From CAWAPS01 sp963783945 (GTDB lineage: Bacteria; Actinomycetota; Acidimicrobiia; Acidimicrobiales; Palsa-688): a stretch of DNA of 64,000 nt. Shown piece after piece: positions 45,283 through 55,044 of the stretch. The stretch's first letter is position 1; each line of letters begins with the position of its first letter. The notes under the pieces were generated by a model, which worked only from the letters and a program-made list of their open reading frames with translations, searched no databases and had not been told where the DNA came from. Made by a program: the position numbers and the translations under genes. The DNA is taken from NCBI GenBank assembly GCA_963783945.1, contig CAWAPS010000032.1, forward strand, positions 558,001 through 622,000, given 5' to 3'.

Positions 45283-45486
45283 CTACCACAACGCTACAAG
45301 GTCCGGGTCCACCCATCGGGCTCGGGCCTCATCGCTGCAGAGAACCCGCGAGTAGAAATGGCGCTCCGACAGACACTGGTTCAGTAGGGCGGGACAGCGA
45401 GCGATGAAGTCCTCGAAGGTTTCGTTCGGGCGCGCCAGGCGGTGCGCGGCGACGATTCGGGTCCAGGCCGTCGTGAGGGGTCGCAT
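45283..45486 (-). CDS. Possible small protein or gene fragment
   Basis: ATG 45486, 67 codons: RIVAAHRLARPNETFEDFIARCPALLNQCLSERHFYSRVLCSDEARARWVDPDLVALW. Regular helical composition and an Arg/Glu-rich pattern suggest a coding sequence, possibly the surviving piece of a longer gene, since coding-like pieces occur upstream in other frames. Not recognised. Confidence 0.35.
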   Translation of the reverse strand: MRPLTTAWTRIVAAHRLARPNETFEDFIARCPALLNQCLSERHFYSRVLCSDEARARWVDPDLVALW

Positions 45487-46029
45487 GATATTTGTGGGGA
45501 GTTCTGTGCCCAGTAGCGACGTGCCGAATTCCTTGGCGCATGGAGTGCCCCCCTGTCTGTTGGTCGAAGCTGCGCAGATAACGCCATGCCACCACCGCGG
45601 TCACTGAACTTCAGCCCTTCCGCCCCCGGCTGCCCGAACGTGAACGGATCAGCCGGTGGCTTTCGTTGGACAGCGACTGCGGCAATCAGTTCGCCAGCTG
45701 CGCCGTCCTCACAGCCACACTTGCGACAGCCAGGTCCACAGCGGGAGGACACGCCCTTGGAGAAGCGAGGCGACCGCCTTGTTTCCCGCGGTCCGTTGCA
45801 GTGCGAGCACACGCCCCGCTGCATCGGGCACGGTCGGCAACCTACATTGTGCGGGGCGCCCAGAAGATACCTCCTGCCGGCGAACTTCCGGGCCGACACT
45901 GATCAACGTTCCCCCGCTCTTGAGAGTTCTGTCGAAGCTAACGTCCGACCCCGTGCCCAAAGGGCACGAAGCCTTGCCCAAAGCGGCGACCCCTCTGGTT
46001 AGCGACCAATTGTGCGCCCGCCTGGCCTC
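45487..46029. other. Intergenic, nothing certain
   Basis: Leftward frames contain coding-like bits (ELIAAVAVQRKPPADPFTFGQPGAEGLKF) without recognisable family. No intact gene. Confidence 0.25.
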
Positions 46030-46345
46030 CGCTTGGCGGACCTCAAAGCCAGCGTCTCGGCCAGGTCAGCATTCCGTCGTCTTCGTTGATCGCGGTTCCG
46101 CGCGGAAGCCGCAGGTCCTCGGCCACCAGAATCACGGCGCCGTCAGGATCGACCCGCATCAATACCGCCGACCAGCGCTCCATCCACGTGACCAGCGCTC
46201 CATCGACATGGCCGCCACCAGCGCTAAGATATCGAACCCGAGGGCGCTATCGGCGTCGCCATCGTTGTAGCCACCCTGGGAAACGATTAAAACGCCACTA
46301 TCCACAACTTTCACCATCTCTGGATGCACGCCGCCGCCATGGCCA
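46030..46345 (-). pseudogene. SMP-30/gluconolactonase-type propeller remnant
   Basis: Frames read VVDSGVLIVSQGGYNDGDADSALGFDIL, then VLMRVDPDGAVILVAEDLRLPRGTAINEDDG, then LAETLALR. This is the order of SMP-30-like lactonases (GNFGFD..., LLRVDPDGxVTVVADxLxFPNGTxITPDG, LIVAET). Two frame changes. A 19-bp tandem duplication (CCAGCGCTCCATC unit at about 46171-46208) lies inside and explains one of them. Inactive. Confidence 0.55.
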
Positions 46346-46584
46346 CTTCCGCCGGAGCTTGCAGAGCAGCGGGGGACCCGTTCTATCTGTCGAAAGTGCT
46401 CCGTGGGGTGGATGACGCTGGCGGGCGTCGGGGCCAGATCGACCCGCGGAGTGGTCGCTGTGGGGACCTCCGGCCTGGCGAACACCCGGGCAGGTGAGCC
46501 CTTGGGAGTTGGGTTGTTCGATCGGCCCTTCCTGCCCCAGCGACGCCAGCAAGGTCCTTGAGCGACGAGGCGGTCAAGGTGATG

Positions 46585-47202
46585 CTAGGGAGATTGGGCG
46601 ATGCCCAGGGAGTAAGCGGCCTCGAACTTGGGGGCACTCTTCTCGTAGAAGACGTCCACCTCGGTGATCGTGAAGCCTGCTGTCTCAAGCAGGTCGACGA
46701 TTGGCCGGGTCAGGTGGCATCCGCCGAGGAGCCGCTTCTGTATCGGCTCGACGCGGTATTGCCAGCTGCGTACCCCCTCGTCTGGAGCGAGCCCGTGCTC
46801 GACGAAGTGCAGGGTCCCCCCGGGCTTGAGGACCCGGCGCAACTCGCCCAGGGCGGCAGCGACGTCGGGGATAGTGCAGAGCGTCAACGTGGACAGAGCG
46901 GCGTCGTAGCTGTCGTCCGCAAAGGGCAACGATTGGCCGTCGAGGCCGGACCGCTGCACCGGGATGCTTGTTGCCGCGACGCGCTTGTCGGCCAATTTCC
47001 AGGCCAGGTCGGCGGGCTCGACCGCGTCCACCCGGGTGACGGCGGCCGGGTAGAAGGGGATGTTGAGACCCGAGCCGAACCCGATCTCGACCACGTCCCC
47101 AGCGAGGCCCCCGCAGACCCGGCGGCGTATCGGTTCGATGGCCTTCATGCCGCCAGCGACGTTTAGGATCCGCGGCAGGACTCGTTCACCATAAATACCC
47201 AT
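46585..47202 (-). CDS. Class I SAM-dependent methyltransferase
   Basis: ATG 47202 behind GAGGGGGAGACGC, 205 residues, intact. Motif I VVEIGFGSGLNIPFY (37-51), acidic loop VDAVEPAD, LPFADDSYDAALSTLTLCTIPDVAAALGELRRVLKPGGTLHFVEHG (motifs II-IV). This is the Methyltransf_11 pattern, close to proteins methylating small lipophilic molecules. No neighbour hints at the substrate. Confidence 0.9.
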   Translation of the reverse strand: MGIYGERVLPRILNVAGGMKAIEPIRRRVCGGLAGDVVEIGFGSGLNIPFYPAAVTRVDAVEPADLAWKLADKRVAATSIPVQRSGLDGQSLPFADDSYDAALSTLTLCTIPDVAAALGELRRVLKPGGTLHFVEHGLAPDEGVRSWQYRVEPIQKRLLGGCHLTRPIVDLLETAGFTITEVDVFYEKSAPKFEAAYSLGIAQSP

Positions 47203-47760
47203 GCGTCTCCCCCTCAGCGGCTACGACGTCCAGTCATTATTCCTCACGGGCCGAGCCTTCGGGAGAAGGAGTACCGCACCAGAAGTTCCCAGCCGTCGTC
47301 TTCATCGCCTTTGCGGTGATCGCCTCCTTCCGGCGTTCAACTCCGTACGCCTTGCTCGGGCTCCGACGGAAACCCTCTCAAGCGCCACCACGGCGGTATC
47401 CCTGGATCCTGCCTGGCTCCCAATCGCCTTTGGAGTAGCGGCGGATCTGCCCGCTGGCCATGGCGTAGGGCTTCCCTCCGCAGGTGGGCAGGTGGCATCG
47501 CCAGGCACCCAGAACGTCGCGATGGGCCGGACAATCGAGACACCTTGAATCGAACACACTTCTTCGGTCGTGCGGGAAACTGTGTCCTGCTCGCCAGCCG
47601 AGGGCTCAACCTACGCCTCGCCGATGACGTCGAGAACCGACTCCCAGTCCGGCTGGTCTCTGCTCATAGCTGGCCCCACGCGCTCTTTGATCATCCACCA
47701 TCCCGAGATCCCGTAACCCACTCGCCCCCCATCTCATAGGTGCCGTCTGGAGCGCCACCC
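47203..47760. other. Intergenic, nothing recognised
   Basis: No gene supported on either strand between the methyltransferase start and the R1 copy. Confidence 0.3.
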
Positions 47761-47761
47761 G

Positions 47762-47950
47762 TGGCGCTTGATCTCTCAAGCGTCCCAGGTGTGGTGACAC
47801 TTGTTCGGCGAGGCCGGTCGCACGACGGAATCCCCATCTTGACGCATACGGTATCTGCGCGATCCTGCTAGATGTCGCACCCGAGGGGGAGGATCACGCT
47901 GAGTGGCCGTCTCTTCGCTCATGCTTGACCGGCCCGCCGACCAGGACGGG
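47762..47950 (+). repeat. R1 repeat, copy at 47.8 kb
   Basis: Hairpin GCGCTTGA-TCTC-TCAAGCGT (47764-47783), then CTTGTTCGGCGAGGCCGG, CCCCATCTTGACGCATACGG followed by TATCTGCGCGATCCTGC, GGATCACGCTGAGTGGCC, and about 50 bp later GGGGCGATAT as in the 25.8-kb copy. The 3' segment then diverges. A related hairpin without the rest is at 48045-48065 (GCGCTTG/CAAGCGC). Confidence 0.8.
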
Positions 47951-48383
47951 GCGATATAGAAGGGGCGATCTCTGAGCCGTACGGGGGCAGCCGGTGGACT
48001 CACGGATGGTGAGGATGTCCGAGATAGGCAACCCGCGGAGCCTGGCGCTTGCGAATCTCAAGCGCGTATCGCCGCGGGCACGGCGAGCCGATCGCCGGTT
48101 CGGTGCGCCCTCTCTAACTTGGACTTGACCCTCGACGCCGCTATTCTGCGCTCTCGACCGTGGGCTTGGGGGGACACTGTCGCCAGTGACGCGGGATCCC
48201 CATGCCGGTTCTGAGCGGGCGGCATCGAGTGGGAAGCCATGCCCGGCGCGATCATGGGATCCCTTGCCCCTGCGACGTTTAAGCAGCGATTTCAGACTCG
48301 GATGGCCAAACTACGCATGGTCGGTTCGGTCAGCAGGGATTGGCCTCCGACTCTCGATGCCCACTTCTTCCGAGAGTGAACCT
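47951..48383. other. Intergenic with one hairpin
   Basis: No gene. Inverted repeat GCGCTTG (48045-48051) / CAAGCGC (48059-48065) resembles the R1 head and could be a further relic. Confidence 0.3.
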
Positions 48384-49142
48384 CTAGACGATGACGAAGT
48401 AGGCCGAGATGTTCCAGCCGTTGCCACCCGAGTCGCGCATCTGCACCGCATAGCTGTATATCCCGGGCAAGTTGTTCGGGGCGACCTGGAAGTCGGCGTT
48501 GTCGGCCAGGAAGATCGGGAAGTGGCTGGAGCCGTCCACATTGAATGGCGGGTTGAATGACGAGCTGTTGAGCGCTGGAACGGTGAAGGTCGCTAGGTTA
48601 GGATCAGAAACTGCACCGTCGCGATTTGTCACAGAGACAAGACTGATTGGGAAGAGCGAGTTGGGGATGATCGGCCCACGGGCGAAGTCAGGTGAGCTGC
48701 CAATGTTCTTGGTGCTGTTCTTAGGGACCACCATATATACGAAGTACACGCCGTTGCCGTTGGAGAACTGGCCCTTGGTGAAGAGCGGTCCCGTCCTGTA
48801 GCCAGCGTCCCTTACTCCATCAGCCAGATCGTGGTTGTATGGGGGTTTCTCCGGTGTACCGGGACCTATCCCAATGTTCGGATAGAGCTTGTAGTGCGGG
48901 GGTGGCAGTAGGATCGGGCCCTGGGCATAGAACTCGGCGTAGGTATCGGCGGCTGTGCCGAACGGCGCTGTGAACACGTGGACATCCGTGGGCACCCACT
49001 CCGGATCGCCGACCTTTTGCATCGTGACGACGTTGACGCCGGCTGCCTGTGTCCCGGCCGTGGCAGGAGGGACAAACGCAAATCCGACCAGGACGGCTGC
49101 ACTCACGACAAGTGTGCACCAGTGCCGAAACACGTATTTCAT
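48384..49142 (-). CDS. Secreted protein of unknown function
   Basis: ATG 49142 with GAGTGAGGT upstream, 252 residues. Signal peptide about 1-30 (WCTLVVSAAVLVGFAFVPPATA). Mature part is beta-rich with many Pro, Asn and Gly and no Cys: WVPTDVHVFTAPFGTAADTYAEFYAQGPILLPPPHYKLYPNIGIGPGTPEKPPYNHD, FPIFLADNADFQVAPNNLPGIYSYAVQMRD. Not recognised. It shares style and probably location with the two secreted proteins at 52-53.7 kb. Confidence 0.75.
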   Translation of the reverse strand: MKYVFRHWCTLVVSAAVLVGFAFVPPATAGTQAAGVNVVTMQKVGDPEWVPTDVHVFTAPFGTAADTYAEFYAQGPILLPPPHYKLYPNIGIGPGTPEKPPYNHDLADGVRDAGYRTGPLFTKGQFSNGNGVYFVYMVVPKNSTKNIGSSPDFARGPIIPNSLFPISLVSVTNRDGAVSDPNLATFTVPALNSSSFNPPFNVDGSSHFPIFLADNADFQVAPNNLPGIYSYAVQMRDSGGNGWNISAYFVIV

Positions 49143-49326
49143 GGGTTGACCTCACTCTCAATCACTGGGCGGCGACTCGAGTAATAGCGGGTTCTATCGC
49201 GACCGCACCGCTATCGGTCTCGCGCTCTATGGATTCATTTCTGCAGTAGCCCTCGCTCACCTAGTTTCCCCTCCAAGGTCGTTGACGCCCGACCCGAAGC
49301 TCAGGACTGCGCCAGGAAGTCGATGG

Positions 49327-49440
49327 TCATGAACCTGCTCGGTATGTGGGCAGCGGCCGCGATACTTGAACGACCGCTAGCAGTAGCGCTGTGACTCCGA
49401 GGACATGGGCCGAGGCCCTCAAAGGTCGGAACGAGCCCAT
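49327..49440 (-). CDS. Very short secreted-type protein or truncated gene start
   Basis: ATG 49440 follows AAGGAGGAAGGGAT, a very strong site, and gives 37 codons: MGSFRPLRASAHVLGVTALLLAVVQVSRPLPTYRAGS. This is a complete signal-peptide shape with nothing after it. Either a truncated secreted-protein gene or a membrane micropeptide. Confidence 0.4.
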   Translation of the reverse strand: MGSFRPLRASAHVLGVTALLLAVVQVSRPLPTYRAGS

Positions 49441-49699
49441 ATCCCTTCCTCCTTGCCGGTTCTTGCCCACCCTAAGACGCACAACGACACCAGACCATGG
49501 GGGAAACCCCCAATTCCTCGACCCGGCGCCCAGCGAGCGTAGACAGAGGTCCACAGCGGTCGTGAGCAGGTTTCGTATAATAGCTGTGAAGGAACAAAGT
49601 CTGACGCTCCAGCCGACCGTTTCGCCGGCTGCACCCCCACTGCCCTAGGGCCACAACCCCACCTTCTCCGGGGCCGAGCTTGGTACTGTCGGCTGCCGT

Positions 49700-50389
49700 A
49701 TGGAAGACCCCAGTGTCTCCTGCCTGTTCTACCTGTTCGGGGACAGTACCGAATCGGCCAGTGGACGATGGCCGAAGGGCTGGCTGGTCGCCATTCCGGG
49801 GAGTCAGCATCCTGCCATGTGGTGGTCGCTAGAGCGACTACTGATTAAGGCAGCCATATGGGAGCTGATTCATACCGACGTAGTTCGCTCCGCTGTGGTA
49901 GAAGAGCCACGTCCGACGAGGTACTCTCGAGGCCGTCCCCACCCGGTCTTGTACCTCAGCCGCCAGCACCGCTCGACCCCCGATCTGCATCCCGACTCTC
50001 TTGGCGCACAGCTGCTCGCGCCAATCCCGGGAACCGGGGTTAGCGCCGCGGGGGCGATTCTCGACTGGGCCGGTGACAGGTGGCCTCTGCCACTGGACGC
50101 CGTCATCGCGACGGGTATGCGAGAGGCTCTTGCCTACGGGATCCTGCGGCGGGCCAAGGCCCCACCGGTCCGGAACAGGCTCTTAGCCAGAAAGGTGCTC
50201 ATCCCAACCCTCGAGTGCGACGCCTCCGCCAGGGATGCCCTACGTCCCGCCTTTGTCAGCGCGCAAGACGCCTGGCTCTACTACTGCGATCTGTACCCCC
50301 AAGAGAGCGACCTGCTGGACAAGGCATGCCACAGGGGGCTGACCTCCCTGCGCCCAAGCACGGTTGACGCAGGAGGAGGACCGGGCTGA
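49700..50389 (+). CDS. Hypothetical protein
   Basis: ATG 49700, 229 residues, no clear ribosome site, so the start is tentative. Soluble, with SLERLLIKAAIWELIHTDVVRSAVV, LGAQLLAPIPGTGVSAAGAILDWAGDRWPLPLDAVIATGMREALAYGILRRAKA and a helical end with AFVSAQDAWLYYCDL. I do not recognise the family. Frame and composition are gene-like. Confidence 0.55.
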   Translation: MEDPSVSCLFYLFGDSTESASGRWPKGWLVAIPGSQHPAMWWSLERLLIKAAIWELIHTDVVRSAVVEEPRPTRYSRGRPHPVLYLSRQHRSTPDLHPDSLGAQLLAPIPGTGVSAAGAILDWAGDRWPLPLDAVIATGMREALAYGILRRAKAPPVRNRLLARKVLIPTLECDASARDALRPAFVSAQDAWLYYCDLYPQESDLLDKACHRGLTSLRPSTVDAGGGPG

Positions 50390-51150
50390 GCCTGCCCAAA
50401 CCCCATCCAAGCCTCAAGACTCCAGCCGTCAGACCCGACAATAGGAGCCACGCCCCGAACCCGATCAGTCTCCCAATGACGACCACTGTCGAGCGGCGCT
50501 GACCGCGGTGACAGGCAAGCCACACGACCGGCGGATCTAGTCGGGTGCATAACGACCCGCCCGAACATGCAGCCTAGCTCGCGGCTGTTGCGCCAGATCG
50601 ACACGTACGTGTTTTCCTGAGCTCTCCAGGCCCGTTGGCTCGTCGGCCCGCGGCCTGCCGTCCTTACCGGGCGCTGTGTAAGTGCCGAAGTCGAGCAAAG
50701 GTTGGGCTGCCCCTGCCAACCGCCGTGCATCGCCTTCGCTCAGCCGCGGCCGTATGGCCACCTATCCGGAGCGACTCCTCCTCGAGGATTAGCTGGTGAG
50801 CATAGGAGTGAATGAGCGATCTTGCGGATGAGCCTCGTCTGTGGCAGCACGCGGAGCCAGTGGCTGTTACTGACGATGCAGAGCGACCAGTGTGCTTTCC
50901 CGTGTTCTGGGTTGAGAGCACCGGCATAGATCGACTTTGACAGGGAGCTGTCCCGGCCGGAGTCGGTGAGCAGGCGTCGGCTCGTTTGAGGTGTGATAGA
51001 CAGGAACCGGAGAGGCGGCGCCGGCGCCCTCGAGGGGCAGGTCGTTTCGGTGAACAAGGTCCACCTGCTCGTCTGAGCAGGCATCGTGATCAGGTCACAG
51101 TCGTAGTCGCTAACATCGAACTCCGCAACCCAGACGGAGGAGACAGGCGG
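50390..51150. other. Intergenic, nothing recognised
   Basis: No gene that I can support. A leftward frame of about 180 codons overlaps the next gene and has no motif. Confidence 0.3.
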
Positions 51151-51456
51151 ATGCGAATGATCCTTGAGGTCGAGTTCCCGGCGGAGCCGTTCAACGCAAT
51201 GGTCCGAGAGGGTTCGATCGGCCAGACGATTCAGGGCATTCTGCAGGACATCAAGCCTGAGGCCGCCTATTTCACAGAACGGGACGGACATCGGGGCGCC
51301 ATCCTGGTCGTGGACCTGTCTGATCCGGCACAGGTTCCTGCGCTTGCGGAGCCCTTCTTCCTAGTGTTCAACGCCCACGCAAAGTTCCGAATCTGCATGA
51401 CGCCCGACGACCTCGGCCGGGCGGGCTTCGACGAGATCGGCCAAAAGTACGCCTGA
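51151..51456 (+). CDS. Small ferredoxin-like-fold protein (DUF3303-like)
   Basis: ATG 51151 behind GGAGGAGAC; the open frame extends upstream but the site decides. 101 residues: MRMILEVEFPAEPFNAMVREGSIGQTIQGILQDIKPEAAYFTERDGHRGAILVVDLSDPAQVPALAEPFFLVFNAHAKFRICMTPDDLGRAG. The pattern RGAILVVDLxDPxQxPxLAEPxFLxFNAxxxFRxxMTPxDL belongs to a widespread small actinobacterial protein, in databases often mislabelled as panthothenate synthetase. Dimeric alpha/beta fold likely, function unknown. Confidence 0.8.
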   Translation: MRMILEVEFPAEPFNAMVREGSIGQTIQGILQDIKPEAAYFTERDGHRGAILVVDLSDPAQVPALAEPFFLVFNAHAKFRICMTPDDLGRAGFDEIGQKYA

Positions 51457-51479
51457 GGTTGGGTAGACCCTGCGCCGGG

Positions 51480-51960
51480 GCGCCGCGCAGCTGGGGCCGA
51501 CTGCGACGTTGGCGCACCTTCCGCAGCAAGCCAACTCGCCGGCGATCAAGGACCGGCCGGCGGTCGAGTTGGTCGAGCTGCCCTACGCCGGCCGCCTTGC
51601 TCGGTTGTGCTGGCACAAGGTTCGGCTCGAGTGTCCCAAGGGGTTGCGACAGGTTGAGCTGGAGCTCGGACGATCCTCGCATCGGGGCCCCGCGCCAGGC
51701 GCTGATCGACCGGGCCGGATGGTGGGTGACCCTACAGGTCGGCAAGTACGGCCGATCGGTCTCCGATCGGTCTCCGAGCTGGGCTGCTCGTGGCACACCA
51801 TCAACTCCCCGTCCTGGCCTGTGGCGGGGCGCGGGTCGATGACAACCCCTCGGCACCACCACCGCTACCGGGTTGGACGAGACACTGTCCTGCCGAACCG
51901 GTGGTACCGCTCGGGGTGCCCACCGCTTCATCGACTAGGCAGCGCCAGCTTCTCGGCAGC
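51480..51960 (+). pseudogene. ISL3-family transposase remnant
   Basis: Frames join to KDRPAVELVELPYAGRLARLCWHKVRLECP, SSDDPRIGAPRQALIDRAGWWVTLQVGKYGRSVS, VSELGCSWHTIN, then VGLDETLSCRTGGTA and GAHRFID. This is the N-terminal zinc/HTH part of ISL3 transposases (VKDRPVVxLxDLPxxGRPxRLxWxKRRWxCP ... WVTxxVGRxGRSVxxVAxELGCDWHTVN) and the start of the DDE domain with LDET. Many frameshifts; no C-terminal half, no inverted repeats found. A dead insertion sequence. Confidence 0.65.
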
Positions 51961-52056
51961 ACGTTGCCGCCACTGGATGTTCAACAGGCCGGACCGCCCG
52001 GCCGACAAGCGCCCTACTCGGATCATGTCCCACTCCTGATCCACCGCCCCAAGGCT

Positions 52057-52848
52057 TCATTGAACCGACGAGTCCGGCCGGCACGACGGCCGGGCAGTGA
52101 GGTGGTAGACGACGTCCATCACGAGCGTGCTGCCCGAGAACACGGTCCAGTGCAAGGTATGCGGGCCGGCGGCGAGCGGGGTCAGCATCACGTAGACGCC
52201 GTCGGCGACCGCCCCAGTCACGGTCTGGGCGTGAAACGGGCAGATCAGGTCGTTGATGAGGCTGTCGGCGGGGGTGGTGTAGCTGAACACCGGCGACGTG
52301 GCACGGTAGCGGCTGGACGGGCTGCTGATGCCGTTGACGGTGCGCCCGTCCAGGCTGACGGATAATGAGGTGGCGCTGTTCACCGAGTCCCGCACGACTC
52401 TCCGCAGCTGGTCGGTGGTGTTGGTCGTTGGCGAAGACCCGTCGCAGTTCGAGTTGTCATCCCAGGCGTTGGTTATCGGGGTGAACAGAAAGGTCTTGGT
52501 CGGGACGGTGCACGTGCGTGACAGAACGTTGCTGGGTTGGCCGTCGAAGTTACCGCCGAGGAACCAAACGTGGCCGATCTGGCCGATGGTGCAGTTGACC
52601 TCGCCGGTGGCGAGCAAGGGGTGGGTGATCGCCGTGCCGGTGTGGACCGCCGTGCCAAGCGCCCACTGCCACCAGGCCGCTGACCACTGCCCGTACGTGG
52701 CCCCATCAACGCGGGTCTGCGGCGGTACGACGCCGCGCGTTGCGGTCGAGCCCGCGATGGGGTCGGCCGTAGAGGCGCCAGCGACGGTAACGAAGGGCCC
52801 AGCCGTAATGCAGAGAACGGCGGCAGCCAGCAATGCGATCTTTTTCAT
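52057..52848 (-). CDS. Secreted protein of unknown function
   Basis: ATG 52848, 263 residues. Signal peptide (MKKIALLAAAVLCITAGPFVTVAGA). Mature part has YGQWSAAWWQWALGTAVHTGTAITHPLL, GHVWFLGGNF, a single pair of Cys near CTIGQ and RTCTVP, and PHTLHWTVFSGSTLVMDVVYHLT at the end. The YGQWSAxWWQWAL block recurs in secreted proteins of soil bacteria without known function. The gene lies 54 bp after another secreted-protein gene on the same strand. Confidence 0.8.
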   Translation of the reverse strand: MKKIALLAAAVLCITAGPFVTVAGASTADPIAGSTATRGVVPPQTRVDGATYGQWSAAWWQWALGTAVHTGTAITHPLLATGEVNCTIGQIGHVWFLGGNFDGQPSNVLSRTCTVPTKTFLFTPITNAWDDNSNCDGSSPTTNTTDQLRRVVRDSVNSATSLSVSLDGRTVNGISSPSSRYRATSPVFSYTTPADSLINDLICPFHAQTVTGAVADGVYVMLTPLAAGPHTLHWTVFSGSTLVMDVVYHLTARPSCRPDSSVQ

Positions 52849-52902
52849 CTGGTTTGGGGATCTCTTCTCGCGATATCGGTACGTAGCGGCGACCCGCCAG
52901 GG

Positions 52903-53718
52903 TCAGTCCGCGACCCGAACTCGATAGCTCAAGTTCTCCCATAGGAAGTCGGTCCCATAGGTAGCCTTGAACTGCTTACCGAACCATCCGCCCTGGATCC
53001 GGATGGTATGGACGCCGGGGGTTAGGGGGTAAAGGAAGGCGCCTATGGTGAGGTAGTGCGTACCCCCGGGGGTGGGCGGCTGGACATCGAGCAGCGGCGG
53101 GGTGGTAACCGGCCCGGCAACATACCGGCGGCCGAGCCTTACAGTCTTCGAGTCAATCTGGATCGCGAAGTCCTTACCTCCGAGTTGGGCACGATCGAAC
53201 ACGTAGTTCCTTGCTTCGGTCCGAGTCGTTGGAAACACCCCTACCACCGGTGGCGAGTCGTCGGCATTGAACACAGGGACGTAGAACATGGTTCCGGCTT
53301 TAACGGTGAACGTGTTGCTGAACCTGGTTCCTTTTTTTTCTGTTGCCGTAAAGCCACAAAGCGGCGCAAACGTTGTGCAGTCAGGGCTCGTGGTCACCTT
53401 CGACGGATCCGCATATAGGACCTGGAAGGGCGTGTCCGGATAGTAGTGGGGATCGTTGCCACTAGTTGTGAACAGGGCTGTCAGCCTGCTCATATCGGCG
53501 AGTGAGTAGCCCTGAGGATTGGCCGAGGCGGGAAGGACGCCGCGTCCGGTGCCGTTACCGGCTGCGGCGGCTCGGCCTTCGGGTGCCAAGGCCCAGCCAG
53601 CGAGGAGAACTAACATCGCTACTATTAAGATGACGATTCGAGGAACGGGTCTTAGGCGATCAACCCTGCCGTCTTGGCGCCCCCCCATACCGGACTGGGA
53701 ATTGAGTTGTGCTCGCAT
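52903..53718 (-). CDS. Secreted or anchored protein of unknown function
   Basis: ATG 53718 behind AAGGAAAGGG is chosen over an upstream in-frame ATG at 53898 without site. 271 residues. A basic N-terminus and a helix RIVILIVAMLVLLAGWALAP give an export signal. Mature part: FYVPVFNADDSPPVVGVFP, FAIQIDSKTVRLGRRYVAGPV, PGGTHYLTIGAFLYPLTPGVHTIRIQGGWFG. The last motif (LxPGxHTIRxxG) resembles the end of the neighbour (AAGPHTLHWTVFSG), so the two may be distant relatives. Probable operon with 52057. Confidence 0.78.
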   Translation of the reverse strand: MRAQLNSQSGMGGRQDGRVDRLRPVPRIVILIVAMLVLLAGWALAPEGRAAAAGNGTGRGVLPASANPQGYSLADMSRLTALFTTSGNDPHYYPDTPFQVLYADPSKVTTSPDCTTFAPLCGFTATEKKGTRFSNTFTVKAGTMFYVPVFNADDSPPVVGVFPTTRTEARNYVFDRAQLGGKDFAIQIDSKTVRLGRRYVAGPVTTPPLLDVQPPTPGGTHYLTIGAFLYPLTPGVHTIRIQGGWFGKQFKATYGTDFLWENLSYRVRVAD

Positions 53719-54660
53719 TACTACCCTTTCCTTCAGCGGTGAACGCTGCGGTACTGGCTGATAGAGCAAACTCAATGCCGGCAAGTCCAGGGAGTTATTG
53801 CACCGACAGCCCTTGAGGTGGTCCGATTGCGGTGTCGGAGTAGAAGCCAGATTGGGAAGTTCTCTCCCATCGACCATCTCCGGAATATGCACTGGCAACG
53901 GGCATGCTGAGGCGCCCCGTCACTTATCCATGGTAACTGAAGGTTCGTGGAATCTGTCCGTGGCGATTGTAGGAGGATTTGTAGTCGGACGCATCAGGGA
54001 AATCCCTAATTGTCACTTGGTCAGATTCACCGATCAACATGCAACAGTCGTCGACGGGGGCCGGTTTCGGGGCGTGCGTGAGAGTCGCCGGGGGAGAGCG
54101 GGGGCACCGACGGGGTCAACCAGTACGACGGGTCCGACCAAGATTCACGTGTCACCACGCGACGTCTGATCCAACCACGCAAGGTCGGAGACGCCGTTCG
54201 GCGGAGTCGGCCCGCCCCAAGAGTCGACCCCCCGCCTAAAGGCGTTTGGTGTACCGCTTTGGCGGCCGCCTGCAAGGGGGAGGCAAGGTGCACCTCCGAA
54301 GGCCACGATGCCGACGGGGAGGGGCGGGCCGTTACCAGTTTCACAGATCCGAGCTGCGCGGTCGCCGCCGACTCGCGCCCGTCGACGGATCCGGACTTTC
54401 AACCCCCGTCGGTCGGGAGCCAGGGATATTCTGCACCGCCTGGGCGCCAAGCGGGCGGTTCCGTTCACGAGCGCCTCTATCGCCGATTCCGTCTCGCTCT
54501 CCCGTACCCGGTGGCGTCAAGGTCGAGCGCAGGACTGATCGTTATGTCGGTCGTTCTCTTCGATTCAACGGGCGGAGCATCAGGTCGATTGCAGCCACTG
54601 TTAGCTGTCTCGGTCCTGCACAGGCCCACGGGGCTCTGGGCAGATCTGAACGGAATGAAG
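53719..54660. other. Intergenic, nothing recognised
   Basis: About 940 bp without a supported gene. Several overlapping frames exist on both strands, none with motifs. Promoter of the secreted-protein pair should lie near its left end. Confidence 0.3.
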
Positions 54661-55044
54661 CTAGGACGACGGGCTGTTCGGGCCGAGCACCCTCTCTATG
54701 GCCGTTAGGGCGTCTTGTGGACCGCGTACCAAAACGATGCGGGCCTCCGGCGCTTCGACATGGATGATGTTGAGGATCCGGTTAAACCATGCCGTCGTCT
54801 GCTCCGTGGCCGGATAGGCATCTGCGTCCTGGCCGTTGATGAAGCCGCCGATGGCGACTGCGTCGTAGGAGTCTTCAGCGAGAGCTGACTTGAGGCGGGC
54901 GTCGCTCTCCTCGTCATCACGCAGAGCGAAGTTCGTCGAGCGCAGACCGGCCTTGCGGAGGCTGTCTTGGATCTTGGCGGCGATGTCGTCGTGAGCTCCG
55001 AAGCCCAGTATCCGCCATCCAGCGTCGGGCATCCCTACTGACAC
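54661..55044 (-). CDS. Conserved-looking small hypothetical protein
   Basis: GTG 55044 behind GGAGGTAAAGC. 127 residues: GWRILGFGAHDDIAAKIQDSLRKAGLRSTNFALRDDEESDARLKSAL, YDAVAIGGFINGQD, TTAWFNRILNIIHVEAPEARIVLVRGPQDALTAIERVLG. An alpha/beta, receiver-like or flavodoxin-like pattern with a GGxINGQD loop that occurs in actinobacterial hypothetical proteins. No function assigned. Intact. Confidence 0.72.
   Translation of the reverse strand: MSVGMPDAGWRILGFGAHDDIAAKIQDSLRKAGLRSTNFALRDDEESDARLKSALAEDSYDAVAIGGFINGQDADAYPATEQTTAWFNRILNIIHVEAPEARIVLVRGPQDALTAIERVLGPNSPSS

Noticed and set aside
50740..51291. Leftward 183-codon frame
   Set aside because: It overlaps the better supported DUF3303-like gene and lacks motifs or a ribosome site.
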